64,000 nt of DNA from Marinobacter sediminum (GTDB lineage: Bacteria > Pseudomonadota > Gammaproteobacteria > Pseudomonadales > Oleiphilaceae): the NCBI RefSeq assembly GCF_023657445.1, contig NZ_JAGTWY010000001.1, forward strand, positions 1,054,001 through 1,118,000, in the 5' to 3' direction. Shown here one piece after another: positions 36,210-47,514 of this stretch. Position 1 is the stretch's first letter. Every line of letters begins with the position of its first letter. The notes beneath the pieces were generated by a model, which was not told where the DNA came from, did no database searches, and saw nothing but the letters and a program-made list of their open reading frames with translations. A program made the translations under genes and the position numbers.

Positions 36210-37697
36210 GTGATCAAGGATCCAAGGATTAGCAAATTCCGGAAGATGCTGGCTGAAGCGCCAAATTACGAGGTGTGGAAGGCGGCGGCACTGGAACTGG
36301 ATTTCCTCGAAGGTAACGCCGACTGGAAGGAAGATTTTGCCTCTGAATTTTATCATTACGAGCTTGTTTATGATCGTTTGAGTAACCTCAAGCAATATCG
36401 GCAGCAAAATGATTTTGATCGGCTGAAAAGGGCGATAAGGGAAGGGTTGCACCATGATCTCGGAAATATGGGGAATCCGGCTCTTTACACGCGCTCCAGG
36501 GTGGGCACCAAGCACCTTATCGAGGAGTACATCACCCAGGTATGCGAAGCTCTAGACTTTCTGTGTGATCATCCGGTCCCCGACTTTCCGATTGCTGACA
36601 AACTCCAGTTTTTTCGCGATACCCTGACCAGCTATGGCCGCCCCGCGCTGCTGCTGAGCGGCGGCGCTACTTTGGGCATGTTTCACTTTGGCGTCATCAA
36701 AGCACTCTGGGAGAAGGGACTGTTGCCGCAGGTGATTGCCGGGTCCAGTATTGGTGCCATTATTGCCGGTATGCTCGGAGTTCACACCGACGCGGAAATT
36801 CCCGAAATGCTGGTTCCCGAAAACCATGACCTCAAGGCGTGGAAATGGCGCGGGCTACTGAGCGCTGTAAGGGGCGATGGGTTGATGGATCAGGAACAGC
36901 TCCGCTCCTGTCTGAAGGCCAACATCGGCGAATATACGTTTGAGGAGGCATACCAGCGGACCGGGCGCTCCATCAATGTAAGCGCGTCACCGGTGCAGAC
37001 CCATCAAAAAGCGCGTCTGTTGTGCGGTTATACCTCTCCCTATCTCATGGTTTGGAGTGCCGTGCTTGCCAGTGCTGCAGTGCCGGGAATTTTCCCACCG
37101 GTGACATTGATGAAAAAGGACATCCATGGCAATGCTCTGCCATACATGCCGAAGTTGAAGTTCGTGGACGGTTCGGTGGTAAGCGACCTTCCGATCGAAC
37201 GTCTTATGCACCTGTATGATGTGAACTTTACGATTGCCAGTCAGACCAACCCGCATGTAGTTCCTTTCCTCAGTAACCGTGGCCAGGACGAAAAACTGTC
37301 GATCTCCAGCCTGCCCATGCATCTGCTGAAGTCGGAAGTCCAGTTTCATGGCCAGGGGGTTTTTGATTATCTGCGAAAACGGGTTAAGCCGGAGTTACTC
37401 CGTCAGGTGTCGGGCCAGTTGTATACGATCATGGCACAACGTTATTCAGGTGATGTGACCATAGCGCCGTCATACTCACTCAGGGATTATCGGCGCATGC
37501 TGTCCAATCCTGAGCCTGCCTATGTCCGGGAGATGATCCTGGCAGGTGAGCGCGCGACCTGGCCCAAAATCTCCATGATTCGTTCCCACGCCCGGATCTC
37601 CAAGACCCTGGAGCGCTGTGTCCGGCGCCTTAAGCAGCAGACCCGGCATACCGCAGAGCTCAGGCTGATAAGTAATGCCGATACCGGGGTTTCGTAG
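36210..37697 (+). CDS. patatin-like phospholipase with N-terminal DUF3336
   Basis: 495 residues from a GTG start with GGGAGG eight bases upstream. A helical N-terminal domain (~1-130, DUF3336) precedes the patatin domain: oxyanion loop LSGGATLGMFHFG, nucleophile elbow GSSIG with Ser180, and the catalytic Asp in VDGSV (Asp320). It should cleave acyl esters of phospholipids or triacylglycerols. In eukaryotes DUF3336 marks TAG lipases. It is paired with the MlaA-family gene, suggesting linked outer-membrane lipid turnover. Confidence 0.9.
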   Translation: MIKDPRISKFRKMLAEAPNYEVWKAAALELDFLEGNADWKEDFASEFYHYELVYDRLSNLKQYRQQNDFDRLKRAIREGLHHDLGNMGNPALYTRSRVGTKHLIEEYITQVCEALDFLCDHPVPDFPIADKLQFFRDTLTSYGRPALLLSGGATLGMFHFGVIKALWEKGLLPQVIAGSSIGAIIAGMLGVHTDAEIPEMLVPENHDLKAWKWRGLLSAVRGDGLMDQEQLRSCLKANIGEYTFEEAYQRTGRSINVSASPVQTHQKARLLCGYTSPYLMVWSAVLASAAVPGIFPPVTLMKKDIHGNALPYMPKLKFVDGSVVSDLPIERLMHLYDVNFTIASQTNPHVVPFLSNRGQDEKLSISSLPMHLLKSEVQFHGQGVFDYLRKRVKPELLRQVSGQLYTIMAQRYSGDVTIAPSYSLRDYRRMLSNPEPAYVREMILAGERATWPKISMIRSHARISKTLERCVRRLKQQTRHTAELRLISNADTGVS

Positions 37698-37797
37698 GGT
37701 GACAGCCTCGCGAGCCGGGCGGTATGATACCGCGATACAAAGCCGGGGCTGGCTATTGGCCGATCAACCCGACGCCTGAGTACCAGACTGGATACCC

Positions 37798-39507
37798 ATG
37801 TATTACGAATTTTTTGGCTTTCGGGAACCCCCGTTTTCCATAGCGCCTGACCCTCGGTATCTATACCTGAGCGAGCGCCATAAAGAAGCGCTTGCCCACC
37901 TTATGTACGGTGTTAAGGGGCAGGGCGGCTTTATCGTCATTACCGGTGAAGTCGGTACCGGAAAAACCACTGTTTCCCGTTGTTTCATTGAAAATGTGCC
38001 GGACAACGTCGATATCGCACTGATATTGAACCCGCGGCTCTCCGCCAGGGAACTGCTGTCTTCCATCTGCGATGAACTGGAGATCCCGCACGGTATCGGG
38101 GCCAGCATCAAGGAACTGGTTGATCTGATCAATCAGGATTTGCTGAAAGCCCACGCCGCAGGCCGACACAAAGTCCTTATGATTGACGAGGCGCAGAACC
38201 TGTCCGCCGATGTGCTGGAACAGCTGCGTCTTTTGACCAACCTCGAAACGGCCGAAAAGAAGCTGCTCCAGATCGTCTTGCTGGGCCAGCCGGAACTGCA
38301 ACAGATTCTCGAGTTGCCAGAGCTTCGACAGCTCAATCAGCGGGTCACCGCACGCTACCACCTGGACGCGATTGGCAAAGGCGAGTTGGCGGCTTACCTG
38401 CGCTATCGCCTGAGTGTTGCCGGTATGCGCGGAGACATTTTCTCCCCTGGTGCGATTCAGAAGCTGTACCGGCAAAGCCAGGGTATTCCCCGCCTCATCA
38501 ACCTGATCAGTGATCGTGCCCTGTTGGGTGCCTATGCGGAAGGTGAGCATCAGATTACCACTGCTCATATCCGCCAGGCCGCGAAAGAGGTCCGGGGGGC
38601 TGCTACCGGGAAGGTATCGGGCAGAAGCGGACAGGCTGCTGATCGATCACGATACCTTATGCTTCTGGCCTCCTTTCTATTGGCAGTAATTGGAACGGCA
38701 TGGTTATTGGAGCGATGGCCTCTAAAGGGTGCCGTGCCCGTTGAAGAAAACGCACCTGTGCAACCGTCTGGTGTCATAGAGCGTGAGGCCCCCGATAGCC
38801 TATCGGAACAGCCGGATGGAAAAATGGAATCGGGGCAACCGTCGGGGGGAGTTCCGGAAGCAGGGGAGGCACCGGCGACTTTCAGTTTTTCCGAACAGAC
38901 GGTGAACCTGGCTGATGCCTTCCGGTTATTGTTCGATGTCTGGGGGCGAGAGTATCGGCCGTCCGAGTTTCCCATGGCGTGTGACTTTGCGCTGGAGGAG
39001 GGCATGGGCTGCCTTGAAAAGCAGGGTAGCCGAAGAAGTCTGGAGTTTCTCAACCGGCCCTCAATACTCTTGCTTCAGGATGGGGCGGGAAACCGGAGCT
39101 ATGTGGTCCTGCGCAGCCTGAAAGGCGACCTGGCTGAAATTATGCTGTCGGATGGATCTCGGGAATTCTCGTTTGCCAGTATCGAACCCTATTGGTTTGG
39201 CGAGTATCGTGTGCTTTGGCGTTTACCGGAGTTCCAGACTGGTGATAAGTTCTACGGCAATGGGGCCGGCGAGCAGTTGTGGATTGGATCGCGAATGATG
39301 GAGCTGGCTGACAAACTTGGTAAGTCCTCAGCCGAGAGCGCAAAGGTCAAGCGAATGCCTTCGGAAGCCCAGGTCCGCTGGTATCAGGAGCGCAAAGGCC
39401 TGACTGTCGACGGCATAGCAGGAGCCATGACCATTATTCAGATGAACAACGACCTGGAAATCTCCGTTCCCAGACTGGTTCCATCAGAGCGTCCAGGGCG
39501 GGGTTAG
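37798..39507 (+). CDS. gspA: ExeA/GspA-family AAA+ ATPase with peptidoglycan-binding C-terminus
   Basis: 569 residues. The N-terminal AAA+ domain starts MYYEFFGFREPPFSIAPDP, with Walker A GEVGTGKT (50-57) and Walker B LMIDEAQNL. A membrane helix lies at ~287-306. A periplasmic region follows with a C39-like fold and a C-terminal peptidoglycan-binding domain (~510-555, VRWYQERKGLTVDGIAGAMT). GspA with GspB remodels the wall so that the type II secretion secretin can assemble. The remaining gsp genes are not in the window. It sits four bases before gspB. Confidence 0.92.
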   Translation: MYYEFFGFREPPFSIAPDPRYLYLSERHKEALAHLMYGVKGQGGFIVITGEVGTGKTTVSRCFIENVPDNVDIALILNPRLSARELLSSICDELEIPHGIGASIKELVDLINQDLLKAHAAGRHKVLMIDEAQNLSADVLEQLRLLTNLETAEKKLLQIVLLGQPELQQILELPELRQLNQRVTARYHLDAIGKGELAAYLRYRLSVAGMRGDIFSPGAIQKLYRQSQGIPRLINLISDRALLGAYAEGEHQITTAHIRQAAKEVRGAATGKVSGRSGQAADRSRYLMLLASFLLAVIGTAWLLERWPLKGAVPVEENAPVQPSGVIEREAPDSLSEQPDGKMESGQPSGGVPEAGEAPATFSFSEQTVNLADAFRLLFDVWGREYRPSEFPMACDFALEEGMGCLEKQGSRRSLEFLNRPSILLLQDGAGNRSYVVLRSLKGDLAEIMLSDGSREFSFASIEPYWFGEYRVLWRLPEFQTGDKFYGNGAGEQLWIGSRMMELADKLGKSSAESAKVKRMPSEAQVRWYQERKGLTVDGIAGAMTIIQMNNDLEISVPRLVPSERPGRG

Positions 39508-39511
39508 TCTT

Positions 39512-40264
39512 ATGTCCTACATACTGGATGCACTCAGAAAATCGGAGACAGAGCGCCGCCAGGGCCAGATACCGGATCTGGGTCAGCAGGTTCAGTTGAT
39601 TCACCGCCCCCGAAAAAAGCCGGTTTCTCCGATTGTGTGGATCACTGTTGCGCTACTGTTGAATGCGGCGGTGCTGGCCGTGATTTTCTGGCCTGACATG
39701 TTCCCGCGTGACCTGATCGAAACGTCTTCACCTTCGGAACCTGTACCCGCCATCCCGGAAGTAACGCCGCTTGCAGTCACGGCGGAAACGGCAGGGAACG
39801 CTGAAGCCGCGGCAGTTTCCGAAGATGCGGTCACGGCCAATGGAACCAATACCAGGGACGTATTGGTGAAGCAACCACCAGAGCCTGAACAGGCTTTGGC
39901 TGAGAGCGGCCTCAATGTCGATGTCCTGCCCGAACGTGAACGCCCGACTATTATCGTGCCCTCTTCTTCGCCGGCCAGTGACAATCCGGCGTTGCCGGAA
40001 CCCGAGCTGACTGGCAGGGTTCCGCACCTGGTTGAGCTACCCCTTTCTTTTCAAAAGAGTGTTCCTGATTTGACCTTTAACAGCCATATATACTCCTCCG
40101 ATCCTGCTGCACGCCGTGTGATGATCAACAACAATTACCTGCGCAGGGGCGACAGCTTTTCAGGGCTTGTTGTCGATAATATTACTGAGGATGGCGTGGT
40201 CCTGAGCAAGCAGGGTCAGCGTTTCCGGGTTGGTATTGTCCGGGACTGGGTGAGCCCGCGCTGA
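39512..40264 (+). CDS. gspB: general secretion pathway protein GspB
   Basis: 250 residues. It opens with the family signature MSYILDALRKSETERRQG, then a membrane helix (~38-60), a Ser/Ala/Pro/Glu-rich linker and a C-terminal domain (~190-250, NNNYLRRGDSFSGLVVDNI) that resembles GspC homology-region-like folds. It partners GspA in secretin assembly. The stop overlaps dinG by one base (TGATG), so it is translationally coupled to an unrelated DNA helicase. Confidence 0.92.
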   Translation: MSYILDALRKSETERRQGQIPDLGQQVQLIHRPRKKPVSPIVWITVALLLNAAVLAVIFWPDMFPRDLIETSSPSEPVPAIPEVTPLAVTAETAGNAEAAAVSEDAVTANGTNTRDVLVKQPPEPEQALAESGLNVDVLPERERPTIIVPSSSPASDNPALPEPELTGRVPHLVELPLSFQKSVPDLTFNSHIYSSDPAARRVMINNNYLRRGDSFSGLVVDNITEDGVVLSKQGQRFRVGIVRDWVSPR

Positions 40265-42465
40265 TGGCCTTAACGGATGAAATCAAACAGCAGATTCAGC
40301 AGGGATATCGGGATGTTCTGGCGGGCAAAGACATACGGGCCCGTTACGGCCAACGCCTGATGATCGCCGAGATTGCCCGCTATATGGGCGATATTACCGA
40401 CAACGACGGGCAACGGACATCACCACCTTCGACCTGCGTGGTTGAGGCGGGTACGGGTACAGGCAAGACCCTCGCGTACCTGATAGCGGCCATTCCGGTC
40501 GCAAAGGCGCTAGGGAAAACGCTGGTGATTTCCACTGCAACCGTGGCCCTGCAGGACCAGATCGTACTTAAAGATCTGCCAGACCTGAAAAAGCACAGCA
40601 AAATGGATTTCAGCTGGACCCTTGCCAAGGGCCGTGGGCGCTACCTGTGCATGTCCCGACTGGAAGCCCGTCTGCATGACGAGGGAAATGGTGACAGCGA
40701 TACCATGCCCCTGTTTCTGCTCGACGGTCATCAAAGTGAAGAACCAGGCACCCGGGCCTTTTTTGAGGAAATGCTGGCGAGCTACGGTTCCAGAGAGTGG
40801 GATGGTGATCGGGATCACTGGCCGGAGCAGATTCCGGATGATGTCTGGCGCCAGGTAACCACCGATCACCGCCAGTGCACAAACCGTCATTGCAGCTATT
40901 TCGACAGTTGCGCCTTCTTTGATGCCCGTAAGGATCTTGATGACGCAGACATTGTTGTGGCCAATCATGATTTAGTTCTGGCAGATCTGGCATTGGGCGG
41001 CGGGGCTATCCTGCCTGAACCTGAAAATGCCCTGTTCATCTTCGATGAGGCGCACCACTTGCCGGACAAGGCGCTTAATCATTTTGCGGCGTCTGTTCCA
41101 TTGAACTCTACCCGGCAGTGGCTAAAACAACTGTCCCAGGCGTTAAGCAAAATGCAGCCCTACCTGGCGCCCGCTACCCAGGGTGCAAAGACTCTGGATC
41201 GAATCAGCACAGCTTCCCGTGATGTGGATTTGGCACTCAGCCGGGTTTATGAAGAAGCTGAGCAGAATACCGGCTGGGAGTTCAATGAGGAACGCCGGAC
41301 AGCGCAGTGGCGCTATCCGGAAGGGGAGTTGCCCGATGGGCTGGCAGAACTTGCAGCAGAAACGCGCATTGCTACCGCTAACCTGGTTCGTCAACTTGGT
41401 TCCCTGGCAGATGAACTCCAGAGCGCGTTTGATGAACGGAAGGAGCATGAGATAGACCGGGATACGGCCGAAGCCTGGTTCCCGGTGATTGGCTCCTTTC
41501 ACAGTCGGTCTGAGGAACAGTTGCGGCTGTGGGCGGCCTGGAGTGAGCAAACGGGGAGTGAGCAGGCCAAGACTGCAGATGAGAAGGAAGGGGCGGGGCA
41601 GCCTGGAACCGGCGCTTCCAGCTACAGAAGTCCTCCACCGGCCCGGTGGGCCCTGAAACAACGGTGGGATCATGCGGAAGACATCACCTTGTATAGTTCT
41701 CCGGTTCTGGCTGATAACCTCCTTTACTCCCGCCTCTGGTCCCGAACCTATGGTGCGGTTCTGACCAGCGCTACATTGACCGCCCTTGGCCGGTTTGATC
41801 GTCTGAGGACTCGTGCCGGACTGCCAGAAGCGACGCGTTATCTCGTCGTCCCCAGCTCTTTCCGTTACGCTGAAATGGCCACTGTGGAGGTTCCGGCCAT
41901 GTCGGCGATGCCTACCGACGATGCATTCGTGGATGAACTGATTGAACGCTTGCCAGGGCTGTGGGCCGGGGAGAAGGCCACACTGGTACTTTTCACATCC
42001 CGGCGTCAGATGCAGCAGGTTCGGGATGCACTTGCGCCCGAGTACCCGGACCTGATCATCACCCAGGATGATATGGCAAAGGGCGAGGTGTTGCGCCAGC
42101 ATTGCAGTCGCGTGGATGCCGGCCGCCCGAGCGTCCTGTTTGGTGTCGCAAGCTTCGCCGAGGGTATCGACCTGCCAGGGAAGTACCTGCACCACGTTGT
42201 CATCACCCGATTACCGTTTTCCGTTCCGGATGATCCTATTGAAGCGAGCCTTGCCGAGTGGGTGACCCAGAGGGGAGGCAATCCGTTCATGGAAATTACG
42301 GTTCCGGGGGCGTCCATCAAGCTGGTGCAGGCGGTAGGCCGTTTACTGCGCACCGAAAATGATACGGGCCGGGTGACTATCCTCGACCGACGCATCGTTG
42401 CCCGACGTTATGGGCAGCTGCTGCTGGACGCATTGCCGCCTTTCCGGCGCATTATTGAGCGCTGA
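40264..42465 (+). CDS. dinG: ATP-dependent DNA helicase DinG
   Basis: 733 residues, XPD-like. Walker A VEAGTGTGKT (~59-68), the Fe-S cysteines (CMSRLE near 127 and CTNRHCSYFDSC near 205-216), the DEAH box FDEAHHL and the terminal motifs VGRLLRTENDTGRVTILDRR are all present. It unwinds 5'-3', including R-loops and G4 DNA. No SOS box was clearly seen because the start lies inside gspB. It ends the operon. Confidence 0.95.
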   Translation: MALTDEIKQQIQQGYRDVLAGKDIRARYGQRLMIAEIARYMGDITDNDGQRTSPPSTCVVEAGTGTGKTLAYLIAAIPVAKALGKTLVISTATVALQDQIVLKDLPDLKKHSKMDFSWTLAKGRGRYLCMSRLEARLHDEGNGDSDTMPLFLLDGHQSEEPGTRAFFEEMLASYGSREWDGDRDHWPEQIPDDVWRQVTTDHRQCTNRHCSYFDSCAFFDARKDLDDADIVVANHDLVLADLALGGGAILPEPENALFIFDEAHHLPDKALNHFAASVPLNSTRQWLKQLSQALSKMQPYLAPATQGAKTLDRISTASRDVDLALSRVYEEAEQNTGWEFNEERRTAQWRYPEGELPDGLAELAAETRIATANLVRQLGSLADELQSAFDERKEHEIDRDTAEAWFPVIGSFHSRSEEQLRLWAAWSEQTGSEQAKTADEKEGAGQPGTGASSYRSPPPARWALKQRWDHAEDITLYSSPVLADNLLYSRLWSRTYGAVLTSATLTALGRFDRLRTRAGLPEATRYLVVPSSFRYAEMATVEVPAMSAMPTDDAFVDELIERLPGLWAGEKATLVLFTSRRQMQQVRDALAPEYPDLIITQDDMAKGEVLRQHCSRVDAGRPSVLFGVASFAEGIDLPGKYLHHVVITRLPFSVPDDPIEASLAEWVTQRGGNPFMEITVPGASIKLVQAVGRLLRTENDTGRVTILDRRIVARRYGQLLLDALPPFRRIIER

Positions 42466-42494
42466 TTCCCACTGATCTTCCTGGCATAAAAAAA

Positions 42495-42520
42495 GAGCCA
42501 GCCCTCGCGGGTTGGCTCTC
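42495..42520 (-). terminator. terminator for the MalT-like regulator gene
   Basis: A ten-pair stem GAGCCAGCCC/GGGTTGGCTC with a TCGC loop and one G-U pair. Read on the minus strand it ends in a seven-T run, a classic rho-independent terminator. On the plus strand (dinG) it is preceded, not followed, by the A/T tract. Confidence 0.75.
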
Positions 42521-42527
42521 ATCAAAA

Positions 42528-42619
42528 GGGTTCTTTCGAACCCGGGCGTCGAAACAACGCGGAACAAGAAATCTGAAGGCCTGAAGTTTCAGAATTCAGG
42601 GTGAGGTGTTTGCCTCACC
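42528..42619. repeat. cluster of small hairpins in the dinG / regulator convergent gap
   Basis: Three further palindromes lie between the terminator and 42732: GGGTTC-TTTC-GAACCC (42528-42543), CTGAA-GT-TTCAG (about 42581-42592) and GGTGAGG-TGTTTG-CCTCACC (42600-42619). None is followed by a run of T. They may be 3'-end structures for dinG mRNA. The rest of the gap shows no gene. Confidence 0.45.
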
Positions 42620-42731
42620 GTTGGAAGAATAATAGGGGAATCGAGGGCGTAGACGGATCGTCCAAAGGGCGTAGTCGGCGTAAAAAGAGATCGCAAAATG
42701 TGACGCAAGTCTCAAAATGGTTGCATTTGAC

Positions 42732-45473
42732 TCACGAATCCAGCAATCCCAGATCCCGGGCCCGGGCAAGCGCTTCGGTGCGTCGGCCTACACCTAGCTT
42801 GCCATACAGGTTTCGGATGTGCGCCTTGACGGTGGTCGGCGCCACCTCCATCGTCGCCGCAATCTCCTTGTTGGCGTGACCTTCATTGATCAGCGTGAGC
42901 ACCTGCTTTTCCCGGTGGCTCAGGGGTTCCTGAAGGGGAGCGGCTTCGGCGTTGGTTTTGATTACGGGCGTCGGCGATGCAGCATCAGAAGGCTCACTTT
43001 TTGCGTTCGCCTGTTCCCTGAGCATGGTGACAAGGTTGGTATTCCAGGATCCTGGCGCTTTCAGCAATGGTAAGTCCAACAGCAAGGCCCTTAACCGCGG
43101 ACTCTCCTCGGCAAACAGGCGCATGAACCCCGCATCAGCAGCTTTGATAATGGCGCGATTCAGCATTTCCTGAGCCTCCTGGCGCCGGTTTTGACAATCC
43201 AGAGCCTCTGCATAAACCAAAAGGATCTCGACCAGGTGTCGGTTGTGGGCAGATCGTTCTGCGGCAGGAATCAATTTCGAAAGTATTTCCTGGGCTTCTC
43301 CGGGCTGGTCAAGCGCAACCTTTACCCGGGCAATACTGATCAGGTTCTGCTCCCGGTTCAGTGGATTGGTGAACCTGTCATCGTCCGGTGAGCCGAGGCA
43401 GGCGCGGGCTTTTTCCGGGTGCCCGGTCGCCAGAAAGCAGCGGGCCAGTAACGCAGAACTTGCGGGTGGCTCAAAAACAATATGATCCCTGCGCCTGCGG
43501 CCCATGTCGGCGGCATCTTCCAGCACTTCTATCGCCTCCTGAAAACGCCCCTCACTGAAAGCAAGGTGACCTCGAACGTACTGGATCACAACGTGCTGGC
43601 CTGCTTCGGTGCCACCACGAACATGCTCCAGAAGAGGGGCCAGATGCGTTGCCGCCAGCTGTGGTTCGTTGCGTTCCCGGTAAATTTCGGTAAGGGCACT
43701 GTTTTGCCAGCAGGAGATCAGGCGCGGCTGACTGGGGTCAGCGTAATGCTGGTCGACCCAGCGCCGTACCTCGGTGCAGGTATCAAGCGCCATTTCGATA
43801 TCGCCACGATTGTACTGGATCCACGCGAGCAGGCCGCCACTGGAGAGCACGGTGCTGGGCTTTCGCTCAACCTGGCCATACCGCACTGCCGATTGAAGCG
43901 CTTCTTCAGCGTCTGCAAGATCGCCTTTACCAAAATAGTCCAGGCCGAGACCATAGTAAGTGACGGACTTGAGGGGAATCTGGGTGTGGTCGATATCCTT
44001 GAGCACCTGTCGTGTCAGGTCACTGGCGTTCTTATCATCGCTGCGGGTTCTCGCCAGGTAGGAGCGAATCAGTGATATTTCACTCTGCAGGCCGAGGGCG
44101 CCTTCGGCGTCCGGATGAGAATCGGCCACCTGACGGTCCAGAAGATCTTCGAGCGAGAGCAGAAGGGGTTCGAGCGTGTCCACCCGGTTGGCAAAAAACA
44201 GCCCCCACACTCTCAGCATCTGCAATTGGGGGCTCTCTTTCACGAACTCGTCGGGCAGGGCCTGAATCCAGTCAAGCACGGGCAGGTGGTAGCCCCCGTG
44301 AATCAGGTTGTTGCCATGTTCTGCGAGCACATTGGCCAGCCGTGGCCAGTCCTGGTGATGGACGATCTGGGCAATGGCCTCTTGTACATGGGCGTGATCA
44401 AGCAACCATTCAACGGTTTTTTGTCGGAGTCTCGACGCTCTCTCGGGGTCCCTTTGCCCGATTCTCTGAAGCAGGGCGTCACGGAAAAGATCGTGATAGC
44501 GGAACCATTCGTTGTGGGTGTCCAGGGGGATCAGAAACAGGTTCTGGGTGAGTAACTGTTGAAGTTGCTGCTGGCTGTCGTTTGCACCCCGAATTGCGTC
44601 ACACAGCGAGGCGCACAGCCGGGGACAACAAGCTGTGTCCAGAAGAAACCGGGAGACTTCCTCTGACTGCTGGTCCAGCACTTCGGCCAGAACATAATCG
44701 CTGATATGCCTCTCGTCGACATCGAGATGGGCTGATTTAAGGTTGGTTGCCGTCGCGCCTTTACCAGGGCTGGGCTGCACACCGCCGGATAGCGCGGAAA
44801 GCTGCATGGCCGCCACCCAGCCTTCCGTTCTGCGGCATATGGAGCGTACTTCCTCCTCCGGGATGTTGAGCCCCATTGTGTCATGGAAAAATGCTCGGCA
44901 TTCCTCTTCCGAAAAGGCGAGCAATCCGGGATGAATGTCCTGCACCCACCGCCGGACCCGCCAGCGTGCGAGCGGCAGGGGAGGCTCGGTACGGGAAGCA
45001 ATGGTTACCGTGATGCCCGGCGGAAGGTAGTCAATAAAGTAAGCAAACTGGCGTTGGATCTCATTACCGCGGATGAAGTGAAAGTCGTCGAGAACCAGAT
45101 TCCACGGAGTACCGTCGGCAGACAAAATGTTTATAAGGCCCGTGATTGCCGCGGTAACCGCGTCCACGGAGTTATGACCGAGTTGTTTGCGGCAGTCTTC
45201 GACACCTGCCAGGCCTGAATGCTCAAAAGCGCCTATCAGATACTGCCAGAACCGTCGGGATTCATCGTCGTGCTCATCAAGCGAAAGCCACGCGGTTGCA
45301 GACGGGGTGCGGGAACACCAATGCGCAACCAGGGTCGTCTTGCCAAAGCCGGCAGGGGCGATGACCAGGTTCAGTCTTTTCGGGCTCCGGGGATCCAATA
45401 ACTCGCTCAACCGATCACGACGTACAGCGCGAGGATCAGATGTGGGCCGAAGAAATTTGGTGTTAAGCAGCAT
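42732..45473 (-). CDS. MalT-like LuxR-family transcriptional regulator
   Basis: 913 residues of the large STAND-ATPase (LAL) type. Walker A is APAGFGKT (39-46), Walker B VLDDFHF, then a winged helix, TPR-like superhelix (~350-820), and a C-terminal LuxR helix-turn-helix (~848-910: LSHREKQVLTLINEGHANKEIA, VKAHIRNLYGKLGV). It resembles MalT and AlkS-like activators. The inducer and target are unknown; no obvious catabolic operon is adjacent. It is divergent from cysB with a 251-bp AT-rich gap. Confidence 0.88.
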   Translation of the reverse strand: MLLNTKFLRPTSDPRAVRRDRLSELLDPRSPKRLNLVIAPAGFGKTTLVAHWCSRTPSATAWLSLDEHDDESRRFWQYLIGAFEHSGLAGVEDCRKQLGHNSVDAVTAAITGLINILSADGTPWNLVLDDFHFIRGNEIQRQFAYFIDYLPPGITVTIASRTEPPLPLARWRVRRWVQDIHPGLLAFSEEECRAFFHDTMGLNIPEEEVRSICRRTEGWVAAMQLSALSGGVQPSPGKGATATNLKSAHLDVDERHISDYVLAEVLDQQSEEVSRFLLDTACCPRLCASLCDAIRGANDSQQQLQQLLTQNLFLIPLDTHNEWFRYHDLFRDALLQRIGQRDPERASRLRQKTVEWLLDHAHVQEAIAQIVHHQDWPRLANVLAEHGNNLIHGGYHLPVLDWIQALPDEFVKESPQLQMLRVWGLFFANRVDTLEPLLLSLEDLLDRQVADSHPDAEGALGLQSEISLIRSYLARTRSDDKNASDLTRQVLKDIDHTQIPLKSVTYYGLGLDYFGKGDLADAEEALQSAVRYGQVERKPSTVLSSGGLLAWIQYNRGDIEMALDTCTEVRRWVDQHYADPSQPRLISCWQNSALTEIYRERNEPQLAATHLAPLLEHVRGGTEAGQHVVIQYVRGHLAFSEGRFQEAIEVLEDAADMGRRRRDHIVFEPPASSALLARCFLATGHPEKARACLGSPDDDRFTNPLNREQNLISIARVKVALDQPGEAQEILSKLIPAAERSAHNRHLVEILLVYAEALDCQNRRQEAQEMLNRAIIKAADAGFMRLFAEESPRLRALLLDLPLLKAPGSWNTNLVTMLREQANAKSEPSDAASPTPVIKTNAEAAPLQEPLSHREKQVLTLINEGHANKEIAATMEVAPTTVKAHIRNLYGKLGVGRRTEALARARDLGLLDS

Positions 45474-45628
45474 TGGTTCCCTGAATGCGGAAAGTGTCGA
45501 TTACGGATTGTGTGCTCTGGTACATACAAGTCAAGGGCTATAGAAACAAAGCGTTGCGTCATTACCTGCGGGAATGCAATTTTGGTCTAAACTGTCTGAG
45601 AGGCATTGCCTAGACTCAAAAAGAATGA

Positions 45629-46717
<1,089 letters not shown>

Positions 46718-46731
46718 TGCCTGATTTCCGT

Positions 46732-47454
46732 TCAACTGCTGGCGATCAGGTTGTCTGCATGGAGCCCGCATTCCTTCTTTGTGGCTTCCTCCCACCACCA
46801 GCGGCCTTCGCGTTCGTGCTGACCCGGCAGCACCGGACGGGTGCAGGGCTGGCAGCCAATACTCACAAATCCTTTCTCGTGCAGCTCGTTGTATGGCGCT
46901 TCGGACATCCGGATATAGTCCCACACTTCCTTTGATGTCCAGTTGGCGAGCGGGTTGAACTTGATCAGGGTTTTTTCTTCTGTAGAGAACGCTGTGTCCT
47001 CCTGAATGACCGGGACATCATTACGGGTGCCGGGGCTCTGGTCCTTGCGCTGGCCGGTAATCCAGGCATCGACCGTCGCCAGCTTCCGTTTCAGGGGATT
47101 GACCTTGCGGATGCCGCAGCACTCAGAGTGGCCGTCTTCGTAGAAGCTGAATAACCCTTTTTTGTTTACCAGGTTCTGGACTTGTGTCGTATCCGGGCAG
47201 AGAACTTCGATCTCTATTCCGTAATGCTTTCTGACGCGTTCGACAAACTCGTAGGTTTCCGGATGCAGACGGCCGGTATCCAGGGTGAACACCTGCAGGT
47301 TGTCGGTGAGTTTGTGGGCCATTTCTATCAGCACAACGTCTTCTGCGCCACTGAAGGAAATGGCGATGCTGTCGTACTGCTTCAAGGCAGCCTTGAGGAT
47401 TGAACGGGGGCTCTGGCCTTCGAGCTCATCCTGCAGCTGTTGGATGTCGGTCAT
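46732..47454 (-). CDS. cysH: assimilatory adenylyl-sulfate (APS) reductase, CysH family
   Basis: 240 residues. The PAPS/APS reductase fold has [10 protein letters not shown] (P-loop-like) and the catalytic KKECGLH (Cys229). Cys112-Cys113 and Cys201-x-x-Cys204 supply the 4Fe-4S cluster that marks the APS-using branch; true PAPS reductases lack these. It reduces APS to sulfite with thioredoxin. In this organism the sulfate route therefore probably skips APS kinase. It lies opposite cysB, its likely regulator. Confidence 0.94.
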   Translation of the reverse strand: MTDIQQLQDELEGQSPRSILKAALKQYDSIAISFSGAEDVVLIEMAHKLTDNLQVFTLDTGRLHPETYEFVERVRKHYGIEIEVLCPDTTQVQNLVNKKGLFSFYEDGHSECCGIRKVNPLKRKLATVDAWITGQRKDQSPGTRNDVPVIQEDTAFSTEEKTLIKFNPLANWTSKEVWDYIRMSEAPYNELHEKGFVSIGCQPCTRPVLPGQHEREGRWWWEEATKKECGLHADNLIASS

Positions 47455-47514
47455 TTCATCACTACCTGATCTAAATGTGTGAAAAGGTTACCATTAAATG
47501 CCTCATAGCCTGAA

